Source of the DNA: Algoriphagus antarcticus
Lineage (GTDB): Bacteria > Bacteroidota > Bacteroidia > Cytophagales > Cyclobacteriaceae
DNA: 64,000 bases
Direction of reading: 5' to 3'
Assembly (NCBI RefSeq): GCF_002150685.1
Contig: NZ_MSSW01000003.1
Location: 62,001-126,000 of the forward strand
The notes under the pieces are model-generated. The model was not told where the DNA came from. It did no database searches and saw nothing but the letters and a program-made list of their open reading frames with translations. Shown here one piece after another: positions 26,926 to 36,410 of the stretch. How positions within the stretch are numbered: position 1 is the first letter of the stretch; every line of letters begins with the position of its first letter. The translations under genes were made by a program, and so were the position numbers.

Positions 26926-28033
26926 GCTGTGATTTCCACTGGAAAGATACATTTTGAAAGCAATTCACAACCTTATACTCTGTATTAATTCGGTTATGCT
27001 GCTGTGATTTCCACTGGAAAGATACATTTTGAAAGCAATTCACAACGTTGCCCGTGAAAGTGAAGACCTGTGCGGTGCTGTGATTTCCACTGGAAAGATA
27101 CATTTTGAAAGCAATTCACAACTTTGGTTACATACATAGAGTTAATCACATCGCTGTGATTTCCACTGGAAAGATACATTTTGAAAGCAATTCACAACCG
27201 GTATCTGTTTTATTGATCTTTTTAGTTAGCTGTGATTTCCACTGGAAAGATACATTTTGAAAGCAATTCACAACTGGAAGCCTTCGCTTGATAGGGCTGG
27301 GAATGCTGTGATTTCCACTGGAAAGATACATTTTGAAAGCAATTCACAACCCTGGGGGAAATGACAGCTTTGACGGATTGGCTGTGATTTCCACTGGAAA
27401 GATACATTTTGAAAGCAATTCACAACTATTTACAGAACGATTTAAACATAACCCCTGCTGTGATTTCCACTGGAAAGATACATTTTGAAAGCAATTCACA
27501 ACTTGGATAGGTTGATTCGGAAAGGCTTAAGTGCTGTGATTTCCACTGGAAAGATACATTTTGAAAGCAATTCACAACCGTTCTCTATTTCCTTAAGGCG
27601 CCGGGTTAGCTGTGATTTCCACTGGAAAGATACATTTTGAAAGCAATTCACAACGATTTAACAATCCAGCCGCAAAAAGAGCATGCTGTGATTTCCACTG
27701 GAAAGATACATTTTGAAAGCAATTCACAACCCAATAGGGAAACGTCTCCACATCCTCCATGCTGTGATTTCCACTGGAAAGATACATTTTGAAAGCAATT
27801 CACAACTACTGTATCTTTGCAATCTTTTTTGGTGTCGCTGTGATTTCCACTGGAAAGATACATTTTGAAAGCAATTCACAACTCCTGCCGAGTGGATGTG
27901 GACTCCCTTCTGGCTGTGATTTCCACTGGAAAGATACATTTTGAAAGCAATTCACAACACCATAGCACGCGCGACACGCGCGCGCTATCTGTGATTTCCA
28001 CTGGAAAGATACATTTTGAAAGCAATTCACAAT
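26926..28033 (-). CRISPR. Type II-C CRISPR array 2: 15 repeats, 14 spacers, same repeat as array 1
   Basis: Fifteen 46-bp repeats and fourteen spacers (twelve of 30 bp, two of 29) fill 1108 bp exactly. The repeat and orientation are the same as in array 1. The first repeat is complete and abuts the ferritin-like remnant without a partial spacer. The last repeat (27988-28033) differs at its first and last base. The last spacer is an unusually GC-rich alternating purine-pyrimidine sequence (CGCGCGACACGCGCGCGC). No cas gene is adjacent, so it depends on the locus 8 kb away. Confidence 0.97.
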
Positions 28034-28263
28034 TGACTAGACCTGACTAGTTTGTTTCGTACCTACCAAAGACTCCACGATTTCCTTCAATCGCACCTTA
28101 TCGGAATTGAAACCAAGGAACGCTATGATAGACTACACTGAGAAAGGGACTTTCTTTCTTAGCCTCCGAAATTACCTAGCATACCAACATCAACCATGTG
28201 ATTATCAAATATCTGTTCGGATCGCAAGCCTAACTGGGAATGGGGCGAAATAGGATTAGCTGG
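28034..28263. other. Trailer/flank of array 2, no gene seen
   Basis: The 230 bp after the last repeat begins with a near-palindrome, CTAGACCTGACTAG (28038-28051). Both strands are broken by stops and neither carries the missing half of the ferritin-like gene. If array transcription starts outside the repeats, its promoter would be here. Confidence 0.4.
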
Positions 28264-29649
28264 TTAGGGATGGGTTCGCTTCTGATATTTTCCCAACCAA
28301 TACAAGCCTGTTCCAATCCCAATCAAAACCGCAGTGAGCCAAATGGAGGTCCAACTCACCTGAAGCATCAGCCAAAGGCAAGCTGAAATCCCCAGTATTG
28401 GAATGAGGTAGCCGCCTTTGAGTATGAAGTAGCCCTGGTCACGAAATCTTGGTCTCAGAACCGGAATCGCTGCACAGGTCATAATAAAAAGAAATAATCG
28501 GGACAATACTGTCATGGCGGCCAAGAAGGTAAAGGAGCCCATCGCAGCCAAGACAAAAGCGGCTATTCCAAAGAAGAAAACAGAATTGGCTGGAGTTAAA
28601 AACTTGCTGCTTACCTCTCCAAACCACGCAGGAAGGGATTTTTCCAAAGCCAAAGCATAGGTGATTCTCGAGGCGGAAAACATCGAGCTTATGAGGTTTG
28701 CCAAGACAGAAGTGGCTACGCCAATCATCAGAATTACAGCTCCTGTGCTGCCAAAAAGTGCTGACGAAGCGTCGAGAAGTGGGCTGCTGCTTTCTGCCAA
28801 AGTGGGCACGGCAGCCTGCGACACCAATTGGATCAGCATGTAGATCGTGGTAACGACGACCAAGCCAAGAATTAATCCCAAAGGCATATCTCGCTTCGGG
28901 TGCTTGGCTTCACCCGCAGGCACGATCGCTCCCTCAAATCCTACAAAAGCATAGATCAAAAGCAACGTAGCTGCACCCAAGTCCGAGCCAGCAGGCAAAG
29001 GGCTATCAAATCGAGGAATGACATCAGGACCGATCAGTAAGAATCCTCCGAATATCAATCCGATCAAAACAGAAAATTTGATAATAGTAAAGAGCGTCAT
29101 GTATCGAATGGACTCAGACGAGCCTAGGATATTGATCAGGCTGAGAAGCCCGCAGGTCAAGGCCAATGAAATCAGTCGACCAATCCCTTCGCCCATGATA
29201 GGAAAAAAATAGGCGATGCTGTCTGTAAGCAAGACGGTATTCGCAGCAAACGAAATCAATCGAGCTAGGTAGTACAGCCAACCTCCCTGAAAACCCACAA
29301 ATGAACCAAAAGCCAGTTTGCCATATCGGATAGGTCCGCCTGTACCCCGGAAGTAACTGCCGATCTCAGCAAAACTCAAAATCACAGGCAGCATCAAGAG
29401 CGCGCAGAAAACATAGATCAACACACTGTATTCACCGGCAAGTCTGGCTGCTCCCGAAGGCAATCCAAATATCCCGGCACCAATCAATCCATTGACTACT
29501 AGCATCCATACCCCCCAAAGGCCTAGATTTCTGGGTAGTTTTTCTTGAGCTTCTTCGCTTGGTTTATCTTGCACGTGTAGGTGGTTTTTGAAAAAGATTT
29601 TTGGCAAGATAATTCGAAAATTGATTTTGGGGGGATTACCAATGTTCAA
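28264..29649 (-). CDS. Amino acid permease, APC superfamily
   Basis: The 461-residue protein has about twelve membrane helices. Helix 1 contains GLIGAGIFGLPSGAARL, the unwound G-[AS]-G-I-F substrate-binding element of APC transporters, and FVGFEGAIVPAGEAKHPKRDMP is the equally characteristic helix 6 and following loop. It is probably a proton-coupled amino-acid importer or exchanger of the inner membrane; the substrate is unknown. The first 40 residues are polar and basic; a later start is possible, but no better Met occurs before the first helix. It stands alone between array 2 and the orphan repeat. Confidence 0.88.
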   Translation of the reverse strand: MNIGNPPKINFRIILPKIFFKNHLHVQDKPSEEAQEKLPRNLGLWGVWMLVVNGLIGAGIFGLPSGAARLAGEYSVLIYVFCALLMLPVILSFAEIGSYFRGTGGPIRYGKLAFGSFVGFQGGWLYYLARLISFAANTVLLTDSIAYFFPIMGEGIGRLISLALTCGLLSLINILGSSESIRYMTLFTIIKFSVLIGLIFGGFLLIGPDVIPRFDSPLPAGSDLGAATLLLIYAFVGFEGAIVPAGEAKHPKRDMPLGLILGLVVVTTIYMLIQLVSQAAVPTLAESSSPLLDASSALFGSTGAVILMIGVATSVLANLISSMFSASRITYALALEKSLPAWFGEVSSKFLTPANSVFFFGIAAFVLAAMGSFTFLAAMTVLSRLFLFIMTCAAIPVLRPRFRDQGYFILKGGYLIPILGISACLWLMLQVSWTSIWLTAVLIGIGTGLYWLGKYQKRTHP

Positions 29650-29776
29650 ATATGTTATCGAGATGCTAGTTAGTATTCGACGCTATATCACATTTTGAAA
29701 TGTCCTACTCATTTCGGTTTAGATTTGTTACTTGGTTTGGAGCAAAACATGTCAGTTTTCCAAGAAGGTTGCGTGA

Positions 29777-29820
29777 GCTGTGATTTCCACTGGAAAAGCA
29801 CATTTTGAAAGCAATTCGCC
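29777..29820 (-). repeat. Orphan, decayed CRISPR repeat
   Basis: One copy of the CRISPR repeat (GCTGTGATTTCCACTGG, then CATTTTGAAAGCAATTCG) stands alone 1.7 kb beyond array 2, on the other side of the permease gene. Changes include GGAAAAGCACATT for GGAAAGATACATT, which removes the TATCTTTC box, and CGCC for ACAAC at the end. No second repeat or spacer is next to it. Confidence 0.9.
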
Positions 29821-29943
29821 ATTGGAAATAGACACATGATGCATGGAGGTTCATATAAAATTCCCCCCTGCCTATCACATTCCTTTTTTGATTTTCATCG
29901 ATCTTGCCCATCTTAGTTTTTCTATCCAACAATAAACCTCCTT

Positions 29944-31512
29944 ATGCTGAAGAAATTTATTCCAATAGCTGGGCTTATGCTCGGGTTTTTTCAGGCTTAC
30001 GCCCAATCTCCTGACAAACCCAATATAGTTTTCATCCTTGTGGATGACTTGGGGTATCATGATCTGAGTGTGACGGGAAGTTCCTTTTACGAGACTCCGC
30101 ATATTGATGAATTGGCATCCAAGTCCTATCAGTTTTCTCAAGGATATACAGCTTCACCTGTATGCAGCCCTGCACGAGCAAGTATCATGACCGGAGTCAC
30201 ACCTGCTGTTCATCATATTACCGATTGGATCGGAGCTCCTGAGGGTGAAGCCTGGAGGAAATATGGTCGGCATACGAAACTTTTGCCTCCCAACTATGAG
30301 CATTCATTAAAGTCATCCTTTGTGACACTTCCGGAAGCTTTGAGAGATTCAGGTTACGAGACTTTTTTTGCAGGAAAATGGCATCTGGGAGGAGAGGGTT
30401 CGTATCCAGAAGATCATGGTTTTGATATCAATAAGGGTGGATATTCAGCAGGAAGCCCCATGGGAGGATATTTTGCTCCCTATGAAAACCCAAAACTTGA
30501 GCAAGGCCCTGATGGTGAAAATCTAAGTATGCGATTGGCCAATGAAACGGCGAAATTCATAGAAGGGACACATCAAAAGCCATTTTTTGCGATGCTATCC
30601 TTTTACGCAGTGCATGGCCCCATTCAGACTACGGAGGAGAAATGGTCAAAATACAGAGCGAAAGCAGCAGCAAATGGCCTAGCTGATCATGCCTTTACTA
30701 TGGAGCGAAGACTTCCAATCCGGCAAGTTCAAGACAATCCCGTATATGCGGGATTAGTGGAGGCGATGGATGATGCAGTTGGAGTTGTGTTGGAAACATT
30801 GAAAAAGCAGGGATTGGAAGAAAATACGATTGTGGTATTTACTTCAGATCATGGAGGGGTAGCTTCCGGGGATGCTTATTCTACTTCTAATCTACCACTA
30901 AGAGGAGGTAAGGGCTATCAATGGGAGGGTGGCTTGCGCGTTCCCTACTTTATCAAAATACCGGGACAGAAAGAGTTGATTAGACTCGATACACCAGCTA
31001 GTGGCATTGATTTATACCCTACGCTTTTAGAGTTGGCAGGAGTAGAGATGCCTCAAAATGCAAATATGGAGGGCCTAAGTTTGGCACCGGCGATGATGGG
31101 TAAGAAAATGGCTGATCGGGCGCTATATTGGCATTATCCGCACTATGGCAACCAAGGTGGTGATCCTAGCTCTATCATCAGGGAAGGCGATTGGAAACTG
31201 ATCTACTACTGGGAGGATAAAAGTGCAGAGCTTTATAACCTCGCAACTGATCCAAGCGAGCAGAGCAATCTTGCTTCAGAGAATCACAAAGAGGTGCAAA
31301 GGCTTTCAGGAAAATTGATGAAGTGGCTTGCTGAAACCGATGCCAACCAGCCTACTTTGGATCCTGAGTATGATGAGGAGCTACACCAAGCGGTATTGGA
31401 CAAAAACAAAAGCGAAAGAATGCCAGCATTGGAAGCAGAGCGGGTAAAGATGCTTGCACCAGATTGGCAGCCCAATGCGGATTGGTGGGGGAGTAAGGTG
31501 ACCAAGGATTGA
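29944..31512 (+). CDS. Secreted sulfatase, type I formylglycine-dependent
   Basis: The 522-residue enzyme has a signal peptide ending near FFQAYAQ. The metal-binding FILVDDLGYHDLS and the sulfatase signature CSPARASIMTG (Cys74, matured to formylglycine) are present, as are FAGKWHLGG, SDHGG and the C-terminal REGDWKLIYYWEDKSAELYNL. It removes sulfate esters from glycans or small esters outside the cytoplasm; family S1, subfamily not assigned. It needs a formylglycine-generating maturase, which is not in the window. Marine polysaccharide use fits with the SusCD operons downstream. Confidence 0.93.
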   Translation: MLKKFIPIAGLMLGFFQAYAQSPDKPNIVFILVDDLGYHDLSVTGSSFYETPHIDELASKSYQFSQGYTASPVCSPARASIMTGVTPAVHHITDWIGAPEGEAWRKYGRHTKLLPPNYEHSLKSSFVTLPEALRDSGYETFFAGKWHLGGEGSYPEDHGFDINKGGYSAGSPMGGYFAPYENPKLEQGPDGENLSMRLANETAKFIEGTHQKPFFAMLSFYAVHGPIQTTEEKWSKYRAKAAANGLADHAFTMERRLPIRQVQDNPVYAGLVEAMDDAVGVVLETLKKQGLEENTIVVFTSDHGGVASGDAYSTSNLPLRGGKGYQWEGGLRVPYFIKIPGQKELIRLDTPASGIDLYPTLLELAGVEMPQNANMEGLSLAPAMMGKKMADRALYWHYPHYGNQGGDPSSIIREGDWKLIYYWEDKSAELYNLATDPSEQSNLASENHKEVQRLSGKLMKWLAETDANQPTLDPEYDEELHQAVLDKNKSERMPALEAERVKMLAPDWQPNADWWGSKVTKD

Positions 31513-31787
31513 AGTGAAAGTTTAGCTACTGGATTTTTGCGATTAGTATCTCATTTTTTTGCAAATCAGGTAGTTTGTGTCACTTCCAGTAAAAATAGCA
31601 ATGTCACCGGATTGTTGATTGGAAGTATAACTATTTTGTAATAGTTAATTTTTTGAAGTTTGAATTTTATGAGAGATTTATTTCCCTAATTATCAATAAG
31701 ATAAGATCTCATGACGAAATTAGTATTCTTGGAAGACACTCTTATTTATGAGCCAAGAATTCTAGTATAACTTAGACTTTTAAGGTT

Positions 31788-33791
31788 ATGAAAAACTCAA
31801 TAAAAAAGAAACTGCTTTGTTTCTTAATTCTCATTTCATCCATTTTCACTGAAGCATATGCTCAGGGATCTGATAAAATTGACAGCCTCAGAAAGGCATT
31901 ATTTGAAACTAAATTTGATACAAATAGAGTCAAAATCTATCATCTTCTGAGCAAGCACCTGAGCAGGAATGACAATCAACCACTCTTGGCAAGACCATAT
32001 GCAGATAGTGCTTATGCTTTATCCAAGAAAATAGGATATATAGATGGGGTAGGGCTTAGCTACTTGAGGTATGGGAATATTGAAAAAGTCAGCGGTAATC
32101 ATCAATTAGCACTTCAGTACCTGGATTCAGCGCTGACTTATTTTACGCCTCTGGGAGATTCATCACATGTAGCTGATGCATTGTATGATTTGGCGGCTAT
32201 AAACAGAAACATGGGTAATTATGAGAAATGCTTGCCGTATTACTTTAGGGTGCTCAAAATCAGTGAAATGGAGAATAACCAACTTTCTACAGCCAGCACT
32301 TTGACGAGTATAGGGATAGTATATAGGCTGCTGAAACAATATGATTCATCTATTGAAAATTACAAAAGGGCACTTGTGATTTTAGATAGTTTGGGGAATT
32401 TGACCCGAATGGCCACATGTCTAAATGGTTTAGGCGGTGTATACGGCGATATGAAGGATTATAATCAATCCAAACAATATTTTATAAGAGCACTTAGAAT
32501 CAATCAAGAATTGGGAAATGATAGAGAATCCGCCTTTCAATTAGCAAATCTAGGACATATTGAAAATGATCTGGGTAACTATCAACAAGCTTTGGATTAT
32601 CAGTTGAAGACATTGGCAATTAGAGAGAAAATACCCAGAAAGGACGATTTGGCAAAAAGTTACAGAAATGTCGGAGAAGCCTATTTCAAAGTAAATATGC
32701 CATCTAAAGCACGACAATATTTATTGAAAGGACTGGATTTGTCTAAAGAGATCAACTCAATGCCAATTTCGAGAGATATCTATGCGATTCTCAAGGATAT
32801 CAGTGCGGCGGAAAATGATTTCAAGACAGCATATAACTATCAGACGCTTTTCATGCAGGCAAAGGACAGTGTAATGAATGAGGAATCTATAAAACATATA
32901 GATGAACTCCAGGCTCAGTATGAAAGTGAAAAGAAAGATCAAGCAATAGTGTTGTTGGCACAGGAAAAAGCATTGAATCAACAGGAAGTTCAGCGTCAGA
33001 TTACCATTAAAAGAGCTTTTCTTGGTGGATTTATATTGGTAAGTTTAGTAGCATTTTTGGTAATTTATATTTTGAGAAACCGTCTCAAAAATCAGGAACG
33101 TTTGGCTTCCAAAAATAAAGAGATTCAGGAAATCGACTTTAAGCGTCAATTGACTGAACTGGAGATGAAAGCTCTCCAAGCTCAGATCAACCCGCATTTT
33201 ATTTTCAATTGCTTAAATTCCATCAACCAATTGATACTAGACGGAGATAAAAAAAATGCATCTAGGTATCTTACAAAATTCAGCAGACTTATTAGAATGA
33301 TCCTGGAAAATGCAGAGTCTTCGGAGGTTTCCCTTAAAAATGAGCTTCAATTACTAGAATCATATATCCAGTTAGAATCCCTTCGATTTGGTGGTAAGAT
33401 TAAATATCAGCTTAATTTGATGAATGATATTGACCTTGATAATACATACCTGCCTTGCATGTTGCTTCAGCCATTTATCGAAAATGCGATTTGGCATGGG
33501 TTAATGAACAGGCAATCCAATGCGGAGGGACTGATTTCTATTTCACTGAAGCAAAAGGTGGATCAATTAATTTGCCAAATTGAAGATAATGGAGTTGGCA
33601 GACAGAAAGCATTTGAACTCAAAAAGTCTTCAGTCTGGAAAAGTAAATCACTCGGTCTCCAACTCACCGAAGAGAGGTTAAGACTAATGAGTAAGGAATT
33701 TAAAAAACAACTTATAAAAATTTCTGATCTAAAAGATAAAGCCGGCGAGGCCCTTGGTACTAGAGTCACTGTAATAATTCCAATCAGCTAA
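31788..33791 (+). CDS. TPR-sensor histidine kinase, LytS/His_kinase family
   Basis: The 667-residue protein has a signal peptide (ending near EAYAQ), six or more TPR repeats (about residues 60-340, for example ALQYLDSALTYF, SIENYKRALVILDSLG, KARQYLLKGLDLSKE), a coiled-coil segment, one membrane helix (about 405-427, FLGGFILVSLVAFLVIYIL), and a cytoplasmic kinase core. The core has LQAQINPHFIFNCLNSINQLI (phospho-acceptor His470) and a HATPase with IENAIWHGL and IEDNGVGR. The regulator gene follows after two bases, so they make a two-component system. The TPR domain would sense a periplasmic peptide or protein. Confidence 0.93.
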   Translation: MKNSIKKKLLCFLILISSIFTEAYAQGSDKIDSLRKALFETKFDTNRVKIYHLLSKHLSRNDNQPLLARPYADSAYALSKKIGYIDGVGLSYLRYGNIEKVSGNHQLALQYLDSALTYFTPLGDSSHVADALYDLAAINRNMGNYEKCLPYYFRVLKISEMENNQLSTASTLTSIGIVYRLLKQYDSSIENYKRALVILDSLGNLTRMATCLNGLGGVYGDMKDYNQSKQYFIRALRINQELGNDRESAFQLANLGHIENDLGNYQQALDYQLKTLAIREKIPRKDDLAKSYRNVGEAYFKVNMPSKARQYLLKGLDLSKEINSMPISRDIYAILKDISAAENDFKTAYNYQTLFMQAKDSVMNEESIKHIDELQAQYESEKKDQAIVLLAQEKALNQQEVQRQITIKRAFLGGFILVSLVAFLVIYILRNRLKNQERLASKNKEIQEIDFKRQLTELEMKALQAQINPHFIFNCLNSINQLILDGDKKNASRYLTKFSRLIRMILENAESSEVSLKNELQLLESYIQLESLRFGGKIKYQLNLMNDIDLDNTYLPCMLLQPFIENAIWHGLMNRQSNAEGLISISLKQKVDQLICQIEDNGVGRQKAFELKKSSVWKSKSLGLQLTEERLRLMSKEFKKQLIKISDLKDKAGEALGTRVTVIIPIS

Positions 33792-33793
33792 AA

Positions 33794-34546
33794 ATGATAC
33801 AGGCAATAGTCATAGATGATGAGGAGAAGGGTAGAGAATCCTTAGTTTATTCTATAGAGAAATATTGTCCGGAAGTAGAAATCATAGCTGTGTGTAGAGG
33901 TCCTGAAGAAGGAATTCAGATGATTGAATCATTGAAACCATCTCTTGTTTTTTTGGATATTCAGATGCCTGTATTATCTGGATTTGATGTATTGAGCAGA
34001 CTTTCACCAATTGATTTTGAAGTGATCTTCGTGACTTCTTATGATAAATATGCGATTAAGGCCATTAGATTCAGTGCACTTGATTATCTGTTAAAGCCCA
34101 TAGATGTCGATGAGTTGATTCAAGCTGTACGCAGAGCCAAAGAGAATAGTAGTAATCGGGAAGAGTCTGGACATAGATATGAATCAGTACTTCATAATAT
34201 CAATCGTACACAGGGAAAAATAGAAAGACTGGCAATACCCACGCTGGATGGGATAGACTTTTTCCAGGTAGAGGAGATAATTTATTTACAGGCCAGTGGA
34301 AGTTATACTTCTATTTTTCTTTCTGGAAAAAGAAATCAGCTGGTTTCTAAAAATTTGAAAGACTTCGAAGTGATGCTCATCAATCAAGGATTCTGTCGAG
34401 TTCATAATTCCTATCTGATCAATATGAAACATGTGCTCAAATACATTAAAGGAGAAGGCGGCTATGTGATTTTGACAGATGATCACCATGTGGATATTTC
34501 TCGCAGGAGAAAAGATATTTTTTTGAATTTGCTGAATAGAATTTAA
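33794..34546 (+). CDS. LytTR-family response regulator
   Basis: The 250-residue protein has a CheY-like receiver (phospho-acceptor D55 in SLVFLDIQMP, the switch residues in VTSYDKYAIKA and LLKPI) and a C-terminal LytTR DNA-binding domain (about 145-250: IYLQASGSYTSIFL, FCRVHNSYLINMKHVLKYI). It is the partner of the kinase two bases upstream. Its targets are unknown. The stop codon falls at the left edge of a dispersed repeat. Confidence 0.94.
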   Translation: MIQAIVIDDEEKGRESLVYSIEKYCPEVEIIAVCRGPEEGIQMIESLKPSLVFLDIQMPVLSGFDVLSRLSPIDFEVIFVTSYDKYAIKAIRFSALDYLLKPIDVDELIQAVRRAKENSSNREESGHRYESVLHNINRTQGKIERLAIPTLDGIDFFQVEEIIYLQASGSYTSIFLSGKRNQLVSKNLKDFEVMLINQGFCRVHNSYLINMKHVLKYIKGEGGYVILTDDHHVDISRRRKDIFLNLLNRI

Positions 34547-34706
34547 TATGATTATACGGAATCTTGCCAGTAGAAAATTTATAGAATCAAAAATTCAAAG
34601 ACACCTTGAATTCTGGTTTACTCCGGTCTTCGGTCATCGGTCTTCCAACCCATTGACCAAAGAGAATTCGCTTACTGCCAGAAAAGCGTGCATACATATA
34701 ATTTAA
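34540..34706 (+). repeat. Dispersed TGCCAGTA-bounded repeat, copy B
   Basis: The same sequence as at 7432, here with the flank AATTTAATATGATTATACGG on the left (touching the stop of the LytTR gene) and ATAATTTAAT on the right. The end motif is TTACTGCCAG here rather than TTACTGGCAG. The rest of the 34547-34960 gap is AT-rich without a gene and holds the promoter of the next gene. Confidence 0.88.
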
Positions 34707-34960
34707 TCTATAATCTGCTTGCTCGTTTTTTTTGGTTTGAGGGAGAGCGCCGGTTGTTTGTTTTTTCCTGCCAATTCTGAACTGACACCGACCATAGGTA
34801 AAGTCCGCTTAGCTTTAATACAAGAGCCAGCCTAATTTTATTTCATCTTAACCAGTTGCAAAATTATTTTTTGCCACTGCAGATAAGCATGACGGCTAAT
34901 CCATGGATCAGCATATACATGCTTTTAAATCAAATATTTTTATCCTAAACTATCAAGAAG

Positions 34961-36157
34961 ATGAAAGTTAAAATCACGTTGGAAAAACTCCTTGTCACAG
35001 ACAACGGTGATCCATCACATGAACCAAACGGGGAACTGTATTACAGTTTTAAAGTAAACGGTGCCGAGCTGGCTAGCCGGGAAAAAAATAATCCCGAAGA
35101 CGTAAAAGATGGCGCAACTGTTCAATTGGGAAAAATCAAAGAGTTGGATGTCAGTAGCACTGCGACAATAAATATCAGTGGCTTTGTGGGCGATGTAGAT
35201 AAGGGATTTAATGGTGACGATGAATTCGATGATTTTTCGTTAGATCTAAATACATCCAATAATTGGAAGCAAGGAAGTAACACAGTACACCTTGTAGATG
35301 GAAGGCTAAATGTCACCCTTTACTACAAGGTGGAAGCTGAAGGAGAAACAACAGGCGAAAGTCTGAATACTCCAAAGAAGACAGCTTCTTTGACTCTTGT
35401 TTCGTTTTTAGACAATGATTTCTATAAACTTATCCAGAATGCAGCTATCAATTATGGGGCGTGTTTTGAGGGATACGATAAGAGTGTGTTGATGAAAAAG
35501 ACTTATAACACTTCGCCAAAACCCACTATTCACTCCAGGGATACTTCGAAAAAAGCTTTTCTTGATTTGATGAGGGATTTGGCTGATGATGGCTACTCAA
35601 TCGATTTGTTTATCTGTAGTCATGGTACCAAAGAATGTATCACTCTTGACGATGGGCAAGAGATCTCCAATGCGGACATTAATAGTCTGGGAACAGGGAA
35701 ATATGCAGGAGGAAAATTTCCTCTGAGGATGGCTTATCAAGTAAATTGTCACGCCTCTACTCTGAACAACAACTTTATCTCAATTGGTGCTAAGGCGGTA
35801 ATGGGGCGTAAAGAAATTAATTTCTACCCTAACCAAATTACCAAATTTGTAAATCATTGGAATGAAGGAGATAGATTTGACCAGGCACTGAATGAATCAG
35901 ATACCGCATCTTCCAGAACAGTGATGCAATTACTTATAGTGGCAGATTCTAAAGTCAAGAAGTTTTCACCAAGGTGTCCACTGGTGGAAAATGTATTGAA
36001 CAAAAATGACGGGGCTGAAGCTTACTTTACAAAGTATTGGCTGTCTAAAAGTGAGTACAATAGTAGTGCTAGTGGGAAGGATAATATGAATGACTCATCC
36101 AAGCAAGTTATTGCCGGTGATCCAGGCCTTAGAAAAGCAGATAGACCATCTTGGTGA
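34961..36157 (+). CDS. Unassigned two-domain protein with possible caspase/CHAT-like (clan CD) active site
   Basis: The 398-residue protein has no signal peptide or membrane helix, so it is cytoplasmic or leaves by another route. Residues 1-125 look like a beta-sandwich (VKITLEKLLVTDNGDPSHE, TATINISGFVGDVDKGFNG, GRLNVTLYYKVE) resembling C2-like modules. From about 145, SIDLFICSHGTKECITLDDG (H221) and, 42 residues later, LRMAYQVNCHASTLNN (C263) are followed by IGAKAVMGRKEINFY. This spacing and the hydrophobic-strand-SHG and strand-NCHAS pattern resemble the His/Cys dyad of caspase, CHAT and gingipain peptidases. I infer a possible protease; no close family is recognised and the fold is not proven. 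Confidence 0.5.
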   Translation: MKVKITLEKLLVTDNGDPSHEPNGELYYSFKVNGAELASREKNNPEDVKDGATVQLGKIKELDVSSTATINISGFVGDVDKGFNGDDEFDDFSLDLNTSNNWKQGSNTVHLVDGRLNVTLYYKVEAEGETTGESLNTPKKTASLTLVSFLDNDFYKLIQNAAINYGACFEGYDKSVLMKKTYNTSPKPTIHSRDTSKKAFLDLMRDLADDGYSIDLFICSHGTKECITLDDGQEISNADINSLGTGKYAGGKFPLRMAYQVNCHASTLNNNFISIGAKAVMGRKEINFYPNQITKFVNHWNEGDRFDQALNESDTASSRTVMQLLIVADSKVKKFSPRCPLVENVLNKNDGAEAYFTKYWLSKSEYNSSASGKDNMNDSSKQVIAGDPGLRKADRPSW

Positions 36158-36177
36158 TAAGCAGTAGTATTAAAATC

Positions 36178-36211
36178 AAATGCCTTTCGGATCTTCTGGA
36201 AGGCATTTTTT
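36178..36211 (+). terminator. Terminator of the clan-CD-like gene
   Basis: AAATGCCTTTC pairs with GAAGGCATTT around a short loop and is followed by TTTTTT. It starts 21 bases after the stop codon. Confidence 0.88.
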
Positions 36212-36410
36212 AATGTTATTTCTTTTGAGAATTCTGATTTGACAGCCGAATACTGACTTATTCTCAATTAATCCCTAAGAGACACCGAACCTTATTTTTA
36301 AGCTGGATAAATTGAAAGCAGACTTTGAATCCCCCAACTCCAAGGAGTAAAAAATCCTGAGTATGATGCTGTCTATAAAAAAGAGTCCATAGAAAAAGCA
36401 ATGTAATAAA

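Noticed and set aside
26926..26963. MLSKCIFPVEITA as the natural N-terminus of the ferritin-like protein
   Set aside because: These residues come from the CRISPR repeat; the real 5' half of the gene is missing.
26909..28050. The same kind of short open frames across array 2
   Set aside because: Same reason: repeat translation.
29705..30141. Minus-strand open frames overlapping the orphan CRISPR repeat and the start of the sulfatase
   Set aside because: They overlap a clear sulfatase gene and repeat DNA, and show no recognisable domain.
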